From a virus, in IMG/VR virus record IMGVR_UViG_3300045996_000698, positions 1 through 44,889 of that record: a stretch of 44,889 bases of DNA; one strand, given 5' to 3'. The position numbers and the translations under genes were made by a program. Shown piece after piece: positions 6,413 to 14,000 of the stretch. The notes under the pieces are model-generated. The model worked only from the letters and a program-made list of their open reading frames with translations, searched no databases and was not told where the DNA came from. Position 1 is the first letter of the stretch, and every line of letters starts with the position of its first letter.

Positions 6413-7687
6413 TCAGGCCTTGGGCTTGTAGACCACGATGGCGAAGCGATCCTTGGCGAAGTTGCCCTCGATGTCGTCGGCGTTCGGATGGCTGCTGGTC
6501 GGATTGACGACGATCTTCCCGGCGCCCTGCAAGTCCATCACCTTGGCGAGCTTCATGCCGCTGCCCGATCCATAGTTCTCGACCGAGCAGCCGTCGAGCG
6601 TGAGCGTCCCCGTGAGTTCGCAGAACACGAGATGCGCCATGCCGGGGTTGCTCGCGACGTTGGTGTTGGGCGAGGGATTGGAGCCCTGACACCTGATCAC
6701 GTCGCCGCCGCGATAGCCGAGATACATCGCGGCCTTGCCCTTGATGTTCTCGAAGCCGAAGCCCTCGATTGAGGTCAGCCCCGAAGGTGCATGCAGCCCC
6801 ATGCCGCTTCCGAGTCCTGTCACGACGTAGCCTTCTGTCAGGCGCAAGTCGAACGGCTCGGCGTAGGGCGTAGGCGAGTCCATCTGGATCGCGTGGCCCT
6901 CGAAGTCGCGCGGTCGCCAGTCTTCTCCGACCATGGCGCTCGGCAGAGCGTGACCTTGGCTCGTCACGTAGGTCGTCGCCCGGAACAGGCCTTTGCCGTT
7001 GGTCGACTTCAAGCGCGGGAAGTTCGCCTCGAAGACCGAGCCGTCGAGATGCAGGGCGTGTTCGGTGTGCCCGCCACACGAGATGTCGCCAGCGGTGAAG
7101 CTGTAAATCCAACTCGTGTTGATCGGGCACCGGAATCGCAGCGCACCCGCGAACGGCGTGACGCGGCGAAACTTGATCTCCTTAACCGCGAACTCGCGGA
7201 TGTTGATGTTGGGCTCGGCGATGGCGAAGGTGATCGCGTGCTTCGTCGGATCGTTGTAGTCGCAGAAGACGCTGGCCTCGTTCATGTTGAGGTTGAAGCC
7301 GGTCTTGTTGGAACTGGCCCCGAGCGCGACCGGCGATTTCAGCGTGACGTTGCCGTCCTGCCAGTCGAGCGCTTCGTCGTCGTTGAAGTGCGCGATCAGA
7401 TGATCGACGAAGTTGCTGGTATGAACGGGAGGCGCGGGGATGTCCTCCTCCTCCTCGTCAACCGGCGGGATCGGCGGCGGTATGGGCACGGGCTCCTCCG
7501 GCGGCGGCACCGGCTCACTGTCCGCCGGCACCGTGAAGCAGCCGGGGGAGATGCGAGCGCCCCTGCTCATGTCGAAGATTTCAGCCCTCGTGCCCGCCGG
7601 CCACGTGATGCTGTCCCATTTGACGCCGCCGTCATCGACAACGGGCAGCCCTGTTGCCACGTCGATCAACGCATACTTTCGTGCCAT
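6413..7687 (-). CDS. Beta-helix protein with Pro-rich linker, outside the tail module
   Basis: A 424-residue protein from ATG 7687 (AAGGA about 10 nt upstream). Residues 1-65 form a small domain (MARKYALIDVATGLPVVDDG). A linker of Pro/Glu repeats, EPVPPPEEPVPIPPP, then acidic EEEED, follows. From about 110 onward repeated short strands with N, G and V spacing (LDGCSVENYGSGSG) suggest a right-handed beta-helix of the pectate-lyase or tailspike type. It has no signal peptide. It is encoded on the strand opposite the tail genes, in a unit of small non-structural genes, so it may be an alternative adhesin, a depolymerase or a host-surface modifier. Fold assignment is by pattern only. Confidence 0.65.
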   Translation of the reverse strand: MARKYALIDVATGLPVVDDGGVKWDSITWPAGTRAEIFDMSRGARISPGCFTVPADSEPVPPPEEPVPIPPPIPPVDEEEEDIPAPPVHTSNFVDHLIAHFNDDEALDWQDGNVTLKSPVALGASSNKTGFNLNMNEASVFCDYNDPTKHAITFAIAEPNINIREFAVKEIKFRRVTPFAGALRFRCPINTSWIYSFTAGDISCGGHTEHALHLDGSVFEANFPRLKSTNGKGLFRATTYVTSQGHALPSAMVGEDWRPRDFEGHAIQMDSPTPYAEPFDLRLTEGYVVTGLGSGMGLHAPSGLTSIEGFGFENIKGKAAMYLGYRGGDVIRCQGSNPSPNTNVASNPGMAHLVFCELTGTLTLDGCSVENYGSGSGMKLAKVMDLQGAGKIVVNPTSSHPNADDIEGNFAKDRFAIVVYKPKA

Positions 7688-7727
7688 GCCTTTTATCCTT
7701 GAGGAGTCGCGAGAGCCCATTCCCCCG

Positions 7728-7757
7728 CGCGGCTGCACGTTCGCCTGTGCAGCCGCG
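7728..7757 (-). other. Perfect 11-bp hairpin between genes, no T-run
   Basis: CGCGGCTGCAC and GTGCAGCCGCG are exact inverted repeats separated by 8 nt. It lies in the 95-nt gap between 7783-8262 and 6413-7687. No U tract follows leftward, so it may act as a processing or stability element or a partial attenuator rather than a terminator. Confidence 0.5.
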
Positions 7758-7782
7758 ATACCTCAAGGCCTCGGAGACGTGA

Positions 7783-8262
7783 TCACTTCGAGATCACACG
7801 CTCCTCGACGAAGTCCATCGACTTCAGCTTGCGATCAAAGAGCGGCCGATTCCAATGGCCGATCAGGCCCCACACTCCGGTTCGCATGATCGTCTTGCGG
7901 AGATAGGCCGTCTTGAAGGGCACGCCGAAGTAGTTGGCCGCGCGCGTAACTTCGCCCGTGAGCGTCACGTCGACCATGTCGCCCGTCACCCGGTGGACAT
8001 TCCACGCATGATCAATCGGCACGCCGAAGACGGTGATCTTGCCCTCGACGTAGACCATGTTCCAGTCGTCGAGGGCGAGCCGGCCGGCGTTCATGTAGCA
8101 GAGCTTCGGCTCACCCCGCTTGCCCGTGTAGGTGTGCGGTCCGATCTCGAAGGCCTTGCCGTGCTCGATCAAGAGATCGTAGGGCGTGCGAATGTGCTCC
8201 GGCACGGGAGTCGACGTGTTGATGAAGTCCCGCGTGACCTTCAGGTAGGTCAGCATTTCCAC
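7783..8262 (-). CDS. Hypothetical protein with ordered Cys, His and Asp
   Basis: A 159-residue protein from GTG 8262 (GGGAAC 7 nt upstream); ATG 8256 is an alternative. The sequence contains LCYMNAGRLAL (Cys about residue 56), VPIDHAWNVH (His about 84) and DMVDVTLTG (Asp about 95), followed by NYFGVPF. The Cys...HAW...VD.T order is what one expects of a papain- or transglutaminase-like fold, but the family is not one I can name and catalysis is unproven. It overlaps no neighbour; upstream is the DUF7694-like gene. Confidence 0.65.
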   Translation of the reverse strand: MEMLTYLKVTRDFINTSTPVPEHIRTPYDLLIEHGKAFEIGPHTYTGKRGEPKLCYMNAGRLALDDWNMVYVEGKITVFGVPIDHAWNVHRVTGDMVDVTLTGEVTRAANYFGVPFKTAYLRKTIMRTGVWGLIGHWNRPLFDRKLKSMDFVEERVISK

Positions 8263-8264
8263 GG

Positions 8265-8765
8265 TCAGAGTTCCCTTTGCTTTGCGCCGCTCACCCGGTT
8301 CGGATCGAGCGCGTCGTTGTTGGCCCGCATGCCGGATGTCCAGCCGACAGGGATCATGGGCTTGAGCGTGGAGCCCGAGCGCATGAAGGCATACAGGTGA
8401 TATTGGTTTGCCGTGTCGACCACGCGCGACTCGGCGGGGAATATCTGAAGCGCCTCGACCTCTGCGCCGCAGATGGCGGTCTTGATCGCCTGCAAGTCGC
8501 GCCAGTCCATGATTGGCTCGCGGTCGTTGCGCTTGATCGACAGGTGCCAGAGCACGACGCCTTCGCCGAAGCCGTGCTCGACGTTCTTGTCGACGGCCAC
8601 CTGATAGTGCTCCGACCGATACCACTCATCGGCGCGGGCCTTCTCGTAGAGCGGGCGCAGCATCTCCTCATTGAAGGCTGGCCCTTGATAGCGGGCGGCA
8701 AACTGCTCGAAGGATTCCTCCGGCAGATAGGCCCGATTGAATGTGCCGACTTTACCGTTGGGCAT
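8265..8765 (-). CDS. DUF7694-like protein
   Basis: A 166-residue protein. The block WHLSIKRNDREPIMDWRDLQ, followed by AICGAEVEALQIFPAESRVV and NQYHLY, matches a widely distributed phage family (DUF7694-type), unknown in function and often found near replication or small early genes. ATG 8765 follows the previous stop by 2 nt. The tail beyond residue 145 (ANNDALDPNRVSGAKQREL) is charged and probably disordered. Confidence 0.7.
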   Translation of the reverse strand: MPNGKVGTFNRAYLPEESFEQFAARYQGPAFNEEMLRPLYEKARADEWYRSEHYQVAVDKNVEHGFGEGVVLWHLSIKRNDREPIMDWRDLQAIKTAICGAEVEALQIFPAESRVVDTANQYHLYAFMRSGSTLKPMIPVGWTSGMRANNDALDPNRVSGAKQREL

Positions 8766-8767
8766 GA

Positions 8768-9025
8768 TCAGCGCTCCGAGAGCTTGTCGACGGCGATGCG
8801 CATGACGCGAGCGCCGGGACGATGGAGATTGCGCACTGCCGTGGCGGCGGTGGCGCGCGTCGGGAATTGAGCAGCGGTCTCTCGATCACTGGCCCATACC
8901 AGCGCGCCGAGGATCGTGCGGTTCTGGAGGAAGTAGAGACACGTCACGGGCGGGTATTCTTTACCGCCCTTCACGAGGGGGGCTTCCCTCGTGTCTGGAT
9001 TGCAGATGGCAAAGGTCGTGTGCAT
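8768..9025 (-). CDS. Small hypothetical protein
   Basis: An 85-residue protein, MHTTFAICNPDTREAPLVKG at the N-terminus. The middle (YFLQNRTILGALVWASDRET) and the end (RNLHRPGARVMRIAVDKL) suggest an alpha/beta fold. The start shares bases with the preceding stop (TGATG). No domain recognised. Confidence 0.65.
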   Translation of the reverse strand: MHTTFAICNPDTREAPLVKGGKEYPPVTCLYFLQNRTILGALVWASDRETAAQFPTRATAATAVRNLHRPGARVMRIAVDKLSER

Positions 9026-9192
9026 CAGTCGACCGCCTGCATGACCGCGAGCCTCGCGCGGATCGCCTCGACCTCGGCGAGCCGGGCCTGTTGCTCACTG
9101 CGGTCGATGCAGTGAGGATCGGCGACGCGGCGGTGAAGCGTCTTCGCGCGCTCGTCGAGATATGCAGCGAGCTTGTTGATGATGTCCGACAT
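9025..9192 (-). CDS. Very small helical protein
   Basis: A 55-residue protein starting at ATG 9192: MSDIINKLAAYLDERAKTLH, then RRVADPHCIDRSEQQARLAE, then a short helical end. It is short and easily missed, but it fits exactly between 9195-9446 and 8768-9025, with a 2-nt gap upstream and a TGATG overlap downstream. It is probably two helices. Function unknown. Confidence 0.6.
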   Translation of the reverse strand: MSDIINKLAAYLDERAKTLHRRVADPHCIDRSEQQARLAEVEAIRARLAVMQAVD

Positions 9193-9194
9193 GA

Positions 9195-9446
9195 TCAGCG
9201 ATCCTTGTGTTCGAGGATTGTGCCGGCGAGATCGTCCTCAAAGCTATCGCTGGCATCGGCCACATGGTCGATCTGCTTGCGGGCTTCGAGCATGGCCGCC
9301 GCCGTCCACTCGTGGACGATCCGGCCGCCGTTGTGCGTGTGGCCCGGCTTGAGCGTGAGCCAGTGCCCATCGCTGTCGACGTAGTAGTCGCCGACGCTCA
9401 CTTCCGCGAAGGCGTCGCGGACTCGCTTGCTGTATCTTGCTGACAT
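9195..9446 (-). CDS. Small hypothetical protein, first gene after operator-promoter 4
   Basis: An 83-residue protein, MSARYSKRVRDAFAEVSVGD at the N-terminus, followed by YYVDSDGHWLTLKPGHTHNG. ATG 9446 follows the AAGGTTGCCA leader and promoter 4. Two histidine-rich turns (GHW, GHTH) could bind metal. It heads the unit that ends with the beta-helix gene. Confidence 0.7.
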   Translation of the reverse strand: MSARYSKRVRDAFAEVSVGDYYVDSDGHWLTLKPGHTHNGGRIVHEWTAAAMLEARKQIDHVADASDSFEDDLAGTILEHKDR

Positions 9447-9449
9447 TTG

Positions 9450-9459
9450 TGGCAACCTT
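9450..9459 (-). promoter_or_regulatory. Leader motif AAGGTTGCCA, copy 3
   Basis: The 10-nt motif lies 3 nt upstream of ATG 9446 and contains its ribosome-binding core. Confidence 0.6.
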
Positions 9460-9479
9460 CTCTTGACATTGACGCGCGT

Positions 9480-9508
9480 ATTATAGCGCATCCCGCGACA
9501 AATATCAA
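9480..9508 (-). promoter_or_regulatory. Leftward promoter 4 with 17-bp operator
   Basis: The strongest promoter of the window: -35 TTGATA (9508-9503), 17-nt spacer, -10 TATAAT (9485-9480, exact consensus). The operator TGTCGCG-GGA-TGCGCTA (9500-9484) overlaps the spacer and -10. It lies in the divergent gap next to the MuF gene start at 9523. Confidence 0.8.
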
Positions 9509-9522
9509 CCCGGCCAAAATCC

Positions 9523-10671
9523 ATGCCCCTCGACATCGACCCTTGGAAGACGGCCGAGACGCTGCTCGCGAAGGCCGCGACGCCCGGCGATCTCGCGCTG
9601 ATCGAAGCCCTCGCCAAGAAGCTGGAGCCGCGTCTCGCCAAGGCGCTGCTCGAAGCCTTCAGCAAGGTCGCCGACTCGATCAACGTCGAGGCGCTGGCGA
9701 ACGCGCTGGCCAGCGGCAACGTCGAGCGCGCGATGTCAGCCCTCGGCCTCGACCAGCAAGGCGCGGCCTTCTCTGCCGTGCGCAGCGCGCTTGAGAGCGG
9801 CGTGTGGGATGCCGCGATGGCGACAGGCCCGCGCATCGAGCGCATCACGAAAGCCGAGTTCGAGTTCCGGCGGCTCAACCCCGTGCTCGTCGACTGGCTG
9901 GAGAACTACAACTTCAATCTGATCAAGGAGACGACGAAGAAGACGAAGGAAGCCGTGCAGGACGTGATGATCGAAGGCATGAAGGCCGGCGAGAACCCGC
10001 GCACGACGGCGCGCGAGGTCAAGAGCATCATCGGCCTCACGATGCGCCAGCGTCGAGCGGTGCGCGCGTTCCGGAAGGAGCTTGAAAACTTCCACAACAA
10101 GCGCAACGCCAACGACTGGAACCTCGGCGGCAAGATCAGCCGTGCGCCCGGTGGCGCGCAGACGTATGCCATCGACGAGAAGGGCGATCCGAAGGACGGC
10201 ATCAACGCGCGCCGGCTGCGAGACTTCCGCTTCGATGGCACGCTCGCCAAGGCCATCAAGACGAAGAAGCCGCTCACGAAGGCGCAAATCGACAAGATGG
10301 TGAAGGCCTACACGCGCAAGTATCTCAAGTTCCGGGCCGAGACCATCGCCCGCACCGAAGCGCAGCGCGCCAACATGGTCGGCGTGCAAGAGGCATGGCG
10401 GCAGATGATCGCGGACGGCAAGATCGCGGAGTCGCTCGTGCGCCGGCAGTGGATCGTGACGAAGGACGAACGGTCGTGCTTGATCTGCAAGCCGATCCCC
10501 AGCATGAACCCGCCGCTCGGCGTGCCCTTCGCGACGCCGTTCGCAACGCCCGTAGGCCCGATCATGCTCCCGCCCGGCCCGCACCCCCAATGCCGCTGCG
10601 CCGTCTTCATCCGCTTCTACGAGCCGCAGCAGCTTTCGCAGTTCGTCCCGGTCAAGAGCGTGCTGACATGA
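9523..10671 (+). CDS. MuF-type minor head protein
   Basis: Minor capsid protein of the Mu gpF / SPP1 gp7 type, expected inside or at the portal of the procapsid and sometimes ejected with DNA. The 382-residue product is helical for about 170 residues. It then shows the family signature near the C-terminus: ARTEAQRANMVGVQEAW, followed by WIVTKDERSCLICKPI and the closing PPGPHPQCRCAVFIRF with conserved Cys and His. It is first of the rightward virion operon. Portal and terminase, normally just upstream, are not here; leftward genes lie there instead. Confidence 0.88.
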   Translation: MPLDIDPWKTAETLLAKAATPGDLALIEALAKKLEPRLAKALLEAFSKVADSINVEALANALASGNVERAMSALGLDQQGAAFSAVRSALESGVWDAAMATGPRIERITKAEFEFRRLNPVLVDWLENYNFNLIKETTKKTKEAVQDVMIEGMKAGENPRTTAREVKSIIGLTMRQRRAVRAFRKELENFHNKRNANDWNLGGKISRAPGGAQTYAIDEKGDPKDGINARRLRDFRFDGTLAKAIKTKKPLTKAQIDKMVKAYTRKYLKFRAETIARTEAQRANMVGVQEAWRQMIADGKIAESLVRRQWIVTKDERSCLICKPIPSMNPPLGVPFATPFATPVGPIMLPPGPHPQCRCAVFIRFYEPQQLSQFVPVKSVLT

Positions 10672-10979
10672 CCGACAGGCCTATGCGCGGTAGCAACAGC
10701 GGCCCCGGTGGAAAGTTCGTCTTCGGCATCAGCGACGACATGGAGGCGTTCGACAATCTCACGCCTCACGAGCGCTTCGTGATCGCAACGTGCTGCCTGA
10801 AAATCTCTGCCATCGACTACAAGCAGGAGATGGCGAGCGATCCCTCGACGCTCTCGATGCTGGAGCGCTTCAGCTTCTATCCGATGGCTGATACTACTCG
10901 CGCGGCGCGACAGCAGCGTCAACTCGACCGGACTGCCATAGTGCTGATGCGACGGATCGGACGTTCTCGCCGAGCATAG
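10668..10979 (+). CDS. Small hypothetical protein after MuF
   Basis: A 103-residue frame whose ATG overlaps the MuF stop (ATGA). It begins MTDRPMRGSNSGPGGKFVFG and has a helical middle (TPHERFVIATCCLKISAIDY). The last 25 residues are Arg-rich and lower in quality (QRQLDRTAIVLMRRIGRSRR), so the gene may be frameshifted or truncated near 10890. No family recognised. Confidence 0.6.
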   Translation: MTDRPMRGSNSGPGGKFVFGISDDMEAFDNLTPHERFVIATCCLKISAIDYKQEMASDPSTLSMLERFSFYPMADTTRAARQQRQLDRTAIVLMRRIGRSRRA

Positions 10980-11097
10980 CAACGCACGTTTCGGTAGAAG
11001 GCGAATGACAGCGGTTCGATAATTCGGCAAGATCGGCTGCAATCGAAACAAGCCGCTTGTAAACGCCGAGGTCTGATTCCCGCTCCACGCGGGGAGA
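10980..11097 (+). other. Non-coding gap before the large head-operon gene
   Basis: 118 nt with no convincing gene and less GC than the surroundings. Just before the next start, CCCGC and GCGGG can pair so that the GGGGAGA ribosome-binding site of ATG 11098 sits at the hairpin edge. This could tune translation. I see no clear promoter. Confidence 0.4.
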
Positions 11098-14000
11098 ATG
11101 AACACGGCGCATTCGGCAGTACAAGAGTCGTCGCCGATGTCGTTTGTGGAAAACCTCGCAGCGTTGCGCGCCTCGACCTCGCTCACTCCCTTCGACAAGG
11201 CCAAGTGGGACAAGCGGCATCCGAAGGGCACGGCAGACGGCGGCAAGTTCGCTCCCGGCGATGGATCGTCGAGCGAGCCCTCGAAGAAGAAGCTCACCCA
11301 CAAGGAATGGCTCGCGAGCGTGCTCGGCCCGAAGTATGGCTACAGCGGCCAGCACGAGGAGCCCGACGACGACGGCGATCCGTTCGGCGCTTTCGGCGAC
11401 GAGTATGGCGGCCATCAGGGCAGCTTGCCTTACAGCGCACCGCTGCCGCCGCCCGGCTGGAAGCCGCATCCGAAGGTCGACGACAAGGGCAAGGAAGTCG
11501 TCATCCGCTATCCGAGCAAGCCCACCGACGAGAAGTCGTGGACCGATGCGACGCGCACTGCCACGTGGACGCCGGGCAGCAAGACGCCGCCCTCGCTCAA
11601 CGGCGTCGAGATGAAGCCGTGGGTTGCGCCGACGACGCCCGAAGGCTGGGCGAACGTGAGCGGGCAGAACCCTGACCTCCTCGATCCGCCGCTCGTGTCG
11701 AAGGTGCATTACACGTGGAAGGACAAGGACGGTCGCGAGCACTCGAAGCAGAAGCATCTCTCGACCGGCGTGCTGATCGTCGAGCCCGATGGCCGCGTGT
11801 GGATCACGAAGCCGACGAACGAATACGGCGGCTACCAGCACACTTTCCCGAAGGGCACCGTCGAGCCCGGCATCCCGTTGCAGGCGAACGCGATCAAGGA
11901 GGCATGGGAGGAGACCGGCCTCAAGGTGAAGATCGTCGGCGTGCTCGGCGACCACGAGCGCGACACGAGCGTCGCCCGCCTCTACGTCGCGCAGCGTGAA
12001 GGCGGCACCCCGTCCGACATGGGATGGGAGTCTCAGGCCATCAAGCTCGCGCCGATCTCGACGGTGAAGGGCGTGCTGCTCAACCGCACGCACGACAAGA
12101 AGATCGCCGACGATCTCCACGTGATCCTGAAGCGCACCGGCATCGCCAAGGCGTTCATCCCGTCGTCGAGCAAGGGCTACAAGCTGCCGGGAACCAACGT
12201 CAACGCGCCGTCGCACAACAAGAAGATCGACGCGATCCGCGCACTCGCGCGACAGGGCGATTGGAAGGGCATTCTGTCCCTGCCGTTCGGCACAAACAAC
12301 TATGCGAAGAAGCAGCAAGTCGGCTTCGCCAACAAGATGCTCGAAGAACTCGGCGTGCCCTACAAGGTGACGGCCGGGCAGAAGGCCAATTCCTTCATCA
12401 ATCTGCCGACTGGCAAGGTGCCCAACAGCGTTCGACAGGGCCTCGACGCGCTCGCACCGCCGGGCGCTGAGAAGTTCGCCGATCAGGGCGACAAGGTTTC
12501 CGAGTTCCAAGCGGCTGCACAGAAGGACATCGACGCGCTCACGCCGAAGCCGGCGCGCGCGAAGGCCGACGCGCCCGGCGGCGGTGGCGGCTTCGACGAG
12601 TCCAAGCATCCGCGTTGGCCGGCTGGAACGCCGATGGGCGGCAAGTTCAAGAAGAAGGATGACCTCGGCATCACCGAGCCCGCCGTCGACCCGAAGACCG
12701 GCAAGCCCTACTGGCACTTCCTCGACGCCTACAAGAAGGCGCAGGCCGGCAACGTGGCCGCGATCATCGCGAAAGACCCCGACTACTCGTCGCCGAAGAT
12801 GCAGGCGATGTGGAAGGACTACAAGGAGACGCTGCTCTCCGATCTCGAAGACAAGGCCAAGAAGACCGGGCAGGAACTCGGCGCGACCATCGACGTGAAG
12901 CCGGCGCTCGCCGACAGTCTCAAGGGCTCCGTGACCAGCGATGCCGGCAAGGCGTGGGTGAACGGCGTGGAGATTCCCCACACGAAGCACGAGGGCGCAT
13001 CGACGGCCATCGGCGTGATGGGCGCGGCGGCGGTCAAGGGCGACAAGGCGCTGCTCAACAAGACCATCGACGCCACCGAGCAGATGATGATGCAGGCGTC
13101 CGATCCTGAATCGTCGAAGGCGTGGCAGCAGGCCGGCAGCTTCGGCAACAAGCTCCTCGCCAAGATGGACGGGGACATCAAGACCGAGGCGACCGCGACG
13201 CGCGTCGGCGGCGTGCAGTCCATCAGCGAGTGGAAGAAGGTCGGCAACAAGCCCGGCGGCAGCAACCCCGGCGCGGTGTTCGAAGACAAGCACGGCACGA
13301 AGTGGCTCGTGAAGGGCAACGCCAAGCAACTGAGCGGCGAAGTCGACGACGTGACCAGCGACAACCGCGCCAAGAACGAAGTACTCGCCTCGAAGCTCAT
13401 GCAGGCGGCCGGCATCCCGGCGGTCGAGATGAAGCTCGTCGACCTCAACGGCCAGTTCGGCGGACAGAAGACCGGCCAGCACGGCAAGCTCGGCGTCGCG
13501 GTGAAGATGGTCCCCTTGAATGGCTGGACAGGAAGCGGCGCAGAGAAGATGCACACGCAGGAGCAGTTCGCGACGCATGCTTGGCTCGCCAACTACGACG
13601 TGATGGGCATGGGCAACGACAACATGGGCCTCAACACGAAGACCGGGCAGATGGTCAACATCGACCCCGGCGGCGCGCTGCTATTCCGCGCGCAAGGCCT
13701 GCCGAAGAAGGGCTTTGGCAACGTGGTCGACGAGTGGGACTCGATGCGCGATGCGTCGAAGAACCAATGGACCGCTGCCGTCTTCAAGCCGATGACCAGC
13801 GACCAACTGATCGAGAGCGTCAACGCGGTGAAGAAGGTCTCGCCCGCGATGATCCACGATCTCGTGAACACCTACGGTCCGGGCGATGCCTTGGCGAAGA
13901 TTGATCTCGCCGAAAAGCTCAAGGCCCGGCGGGTTGATCTCATCGCGAAGGCCGACAAGCTCAAGAACCCGGCCGGCACGGCGAGCGCAGCCGAGAAGGT

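Noticed and set aside
9463-9500. Rightward promoter for the virion operon (TTGACA at 9463 with TATTAT)
   Set aside because: Spacing between the boxes is only about 10-13 nt, too short. TATTATA is better explained as the -10 of leftward promoter 4.
10894-13578. A leftward open frame of 894 codons opposite the large head-operon protein
   Set aside because: Its product is Arg/Leu/Val/Ala/His-rich without domain patterns, as expected from the antisense of GC-rich coding DNA. The rightward frame has clear enzyme motifs.
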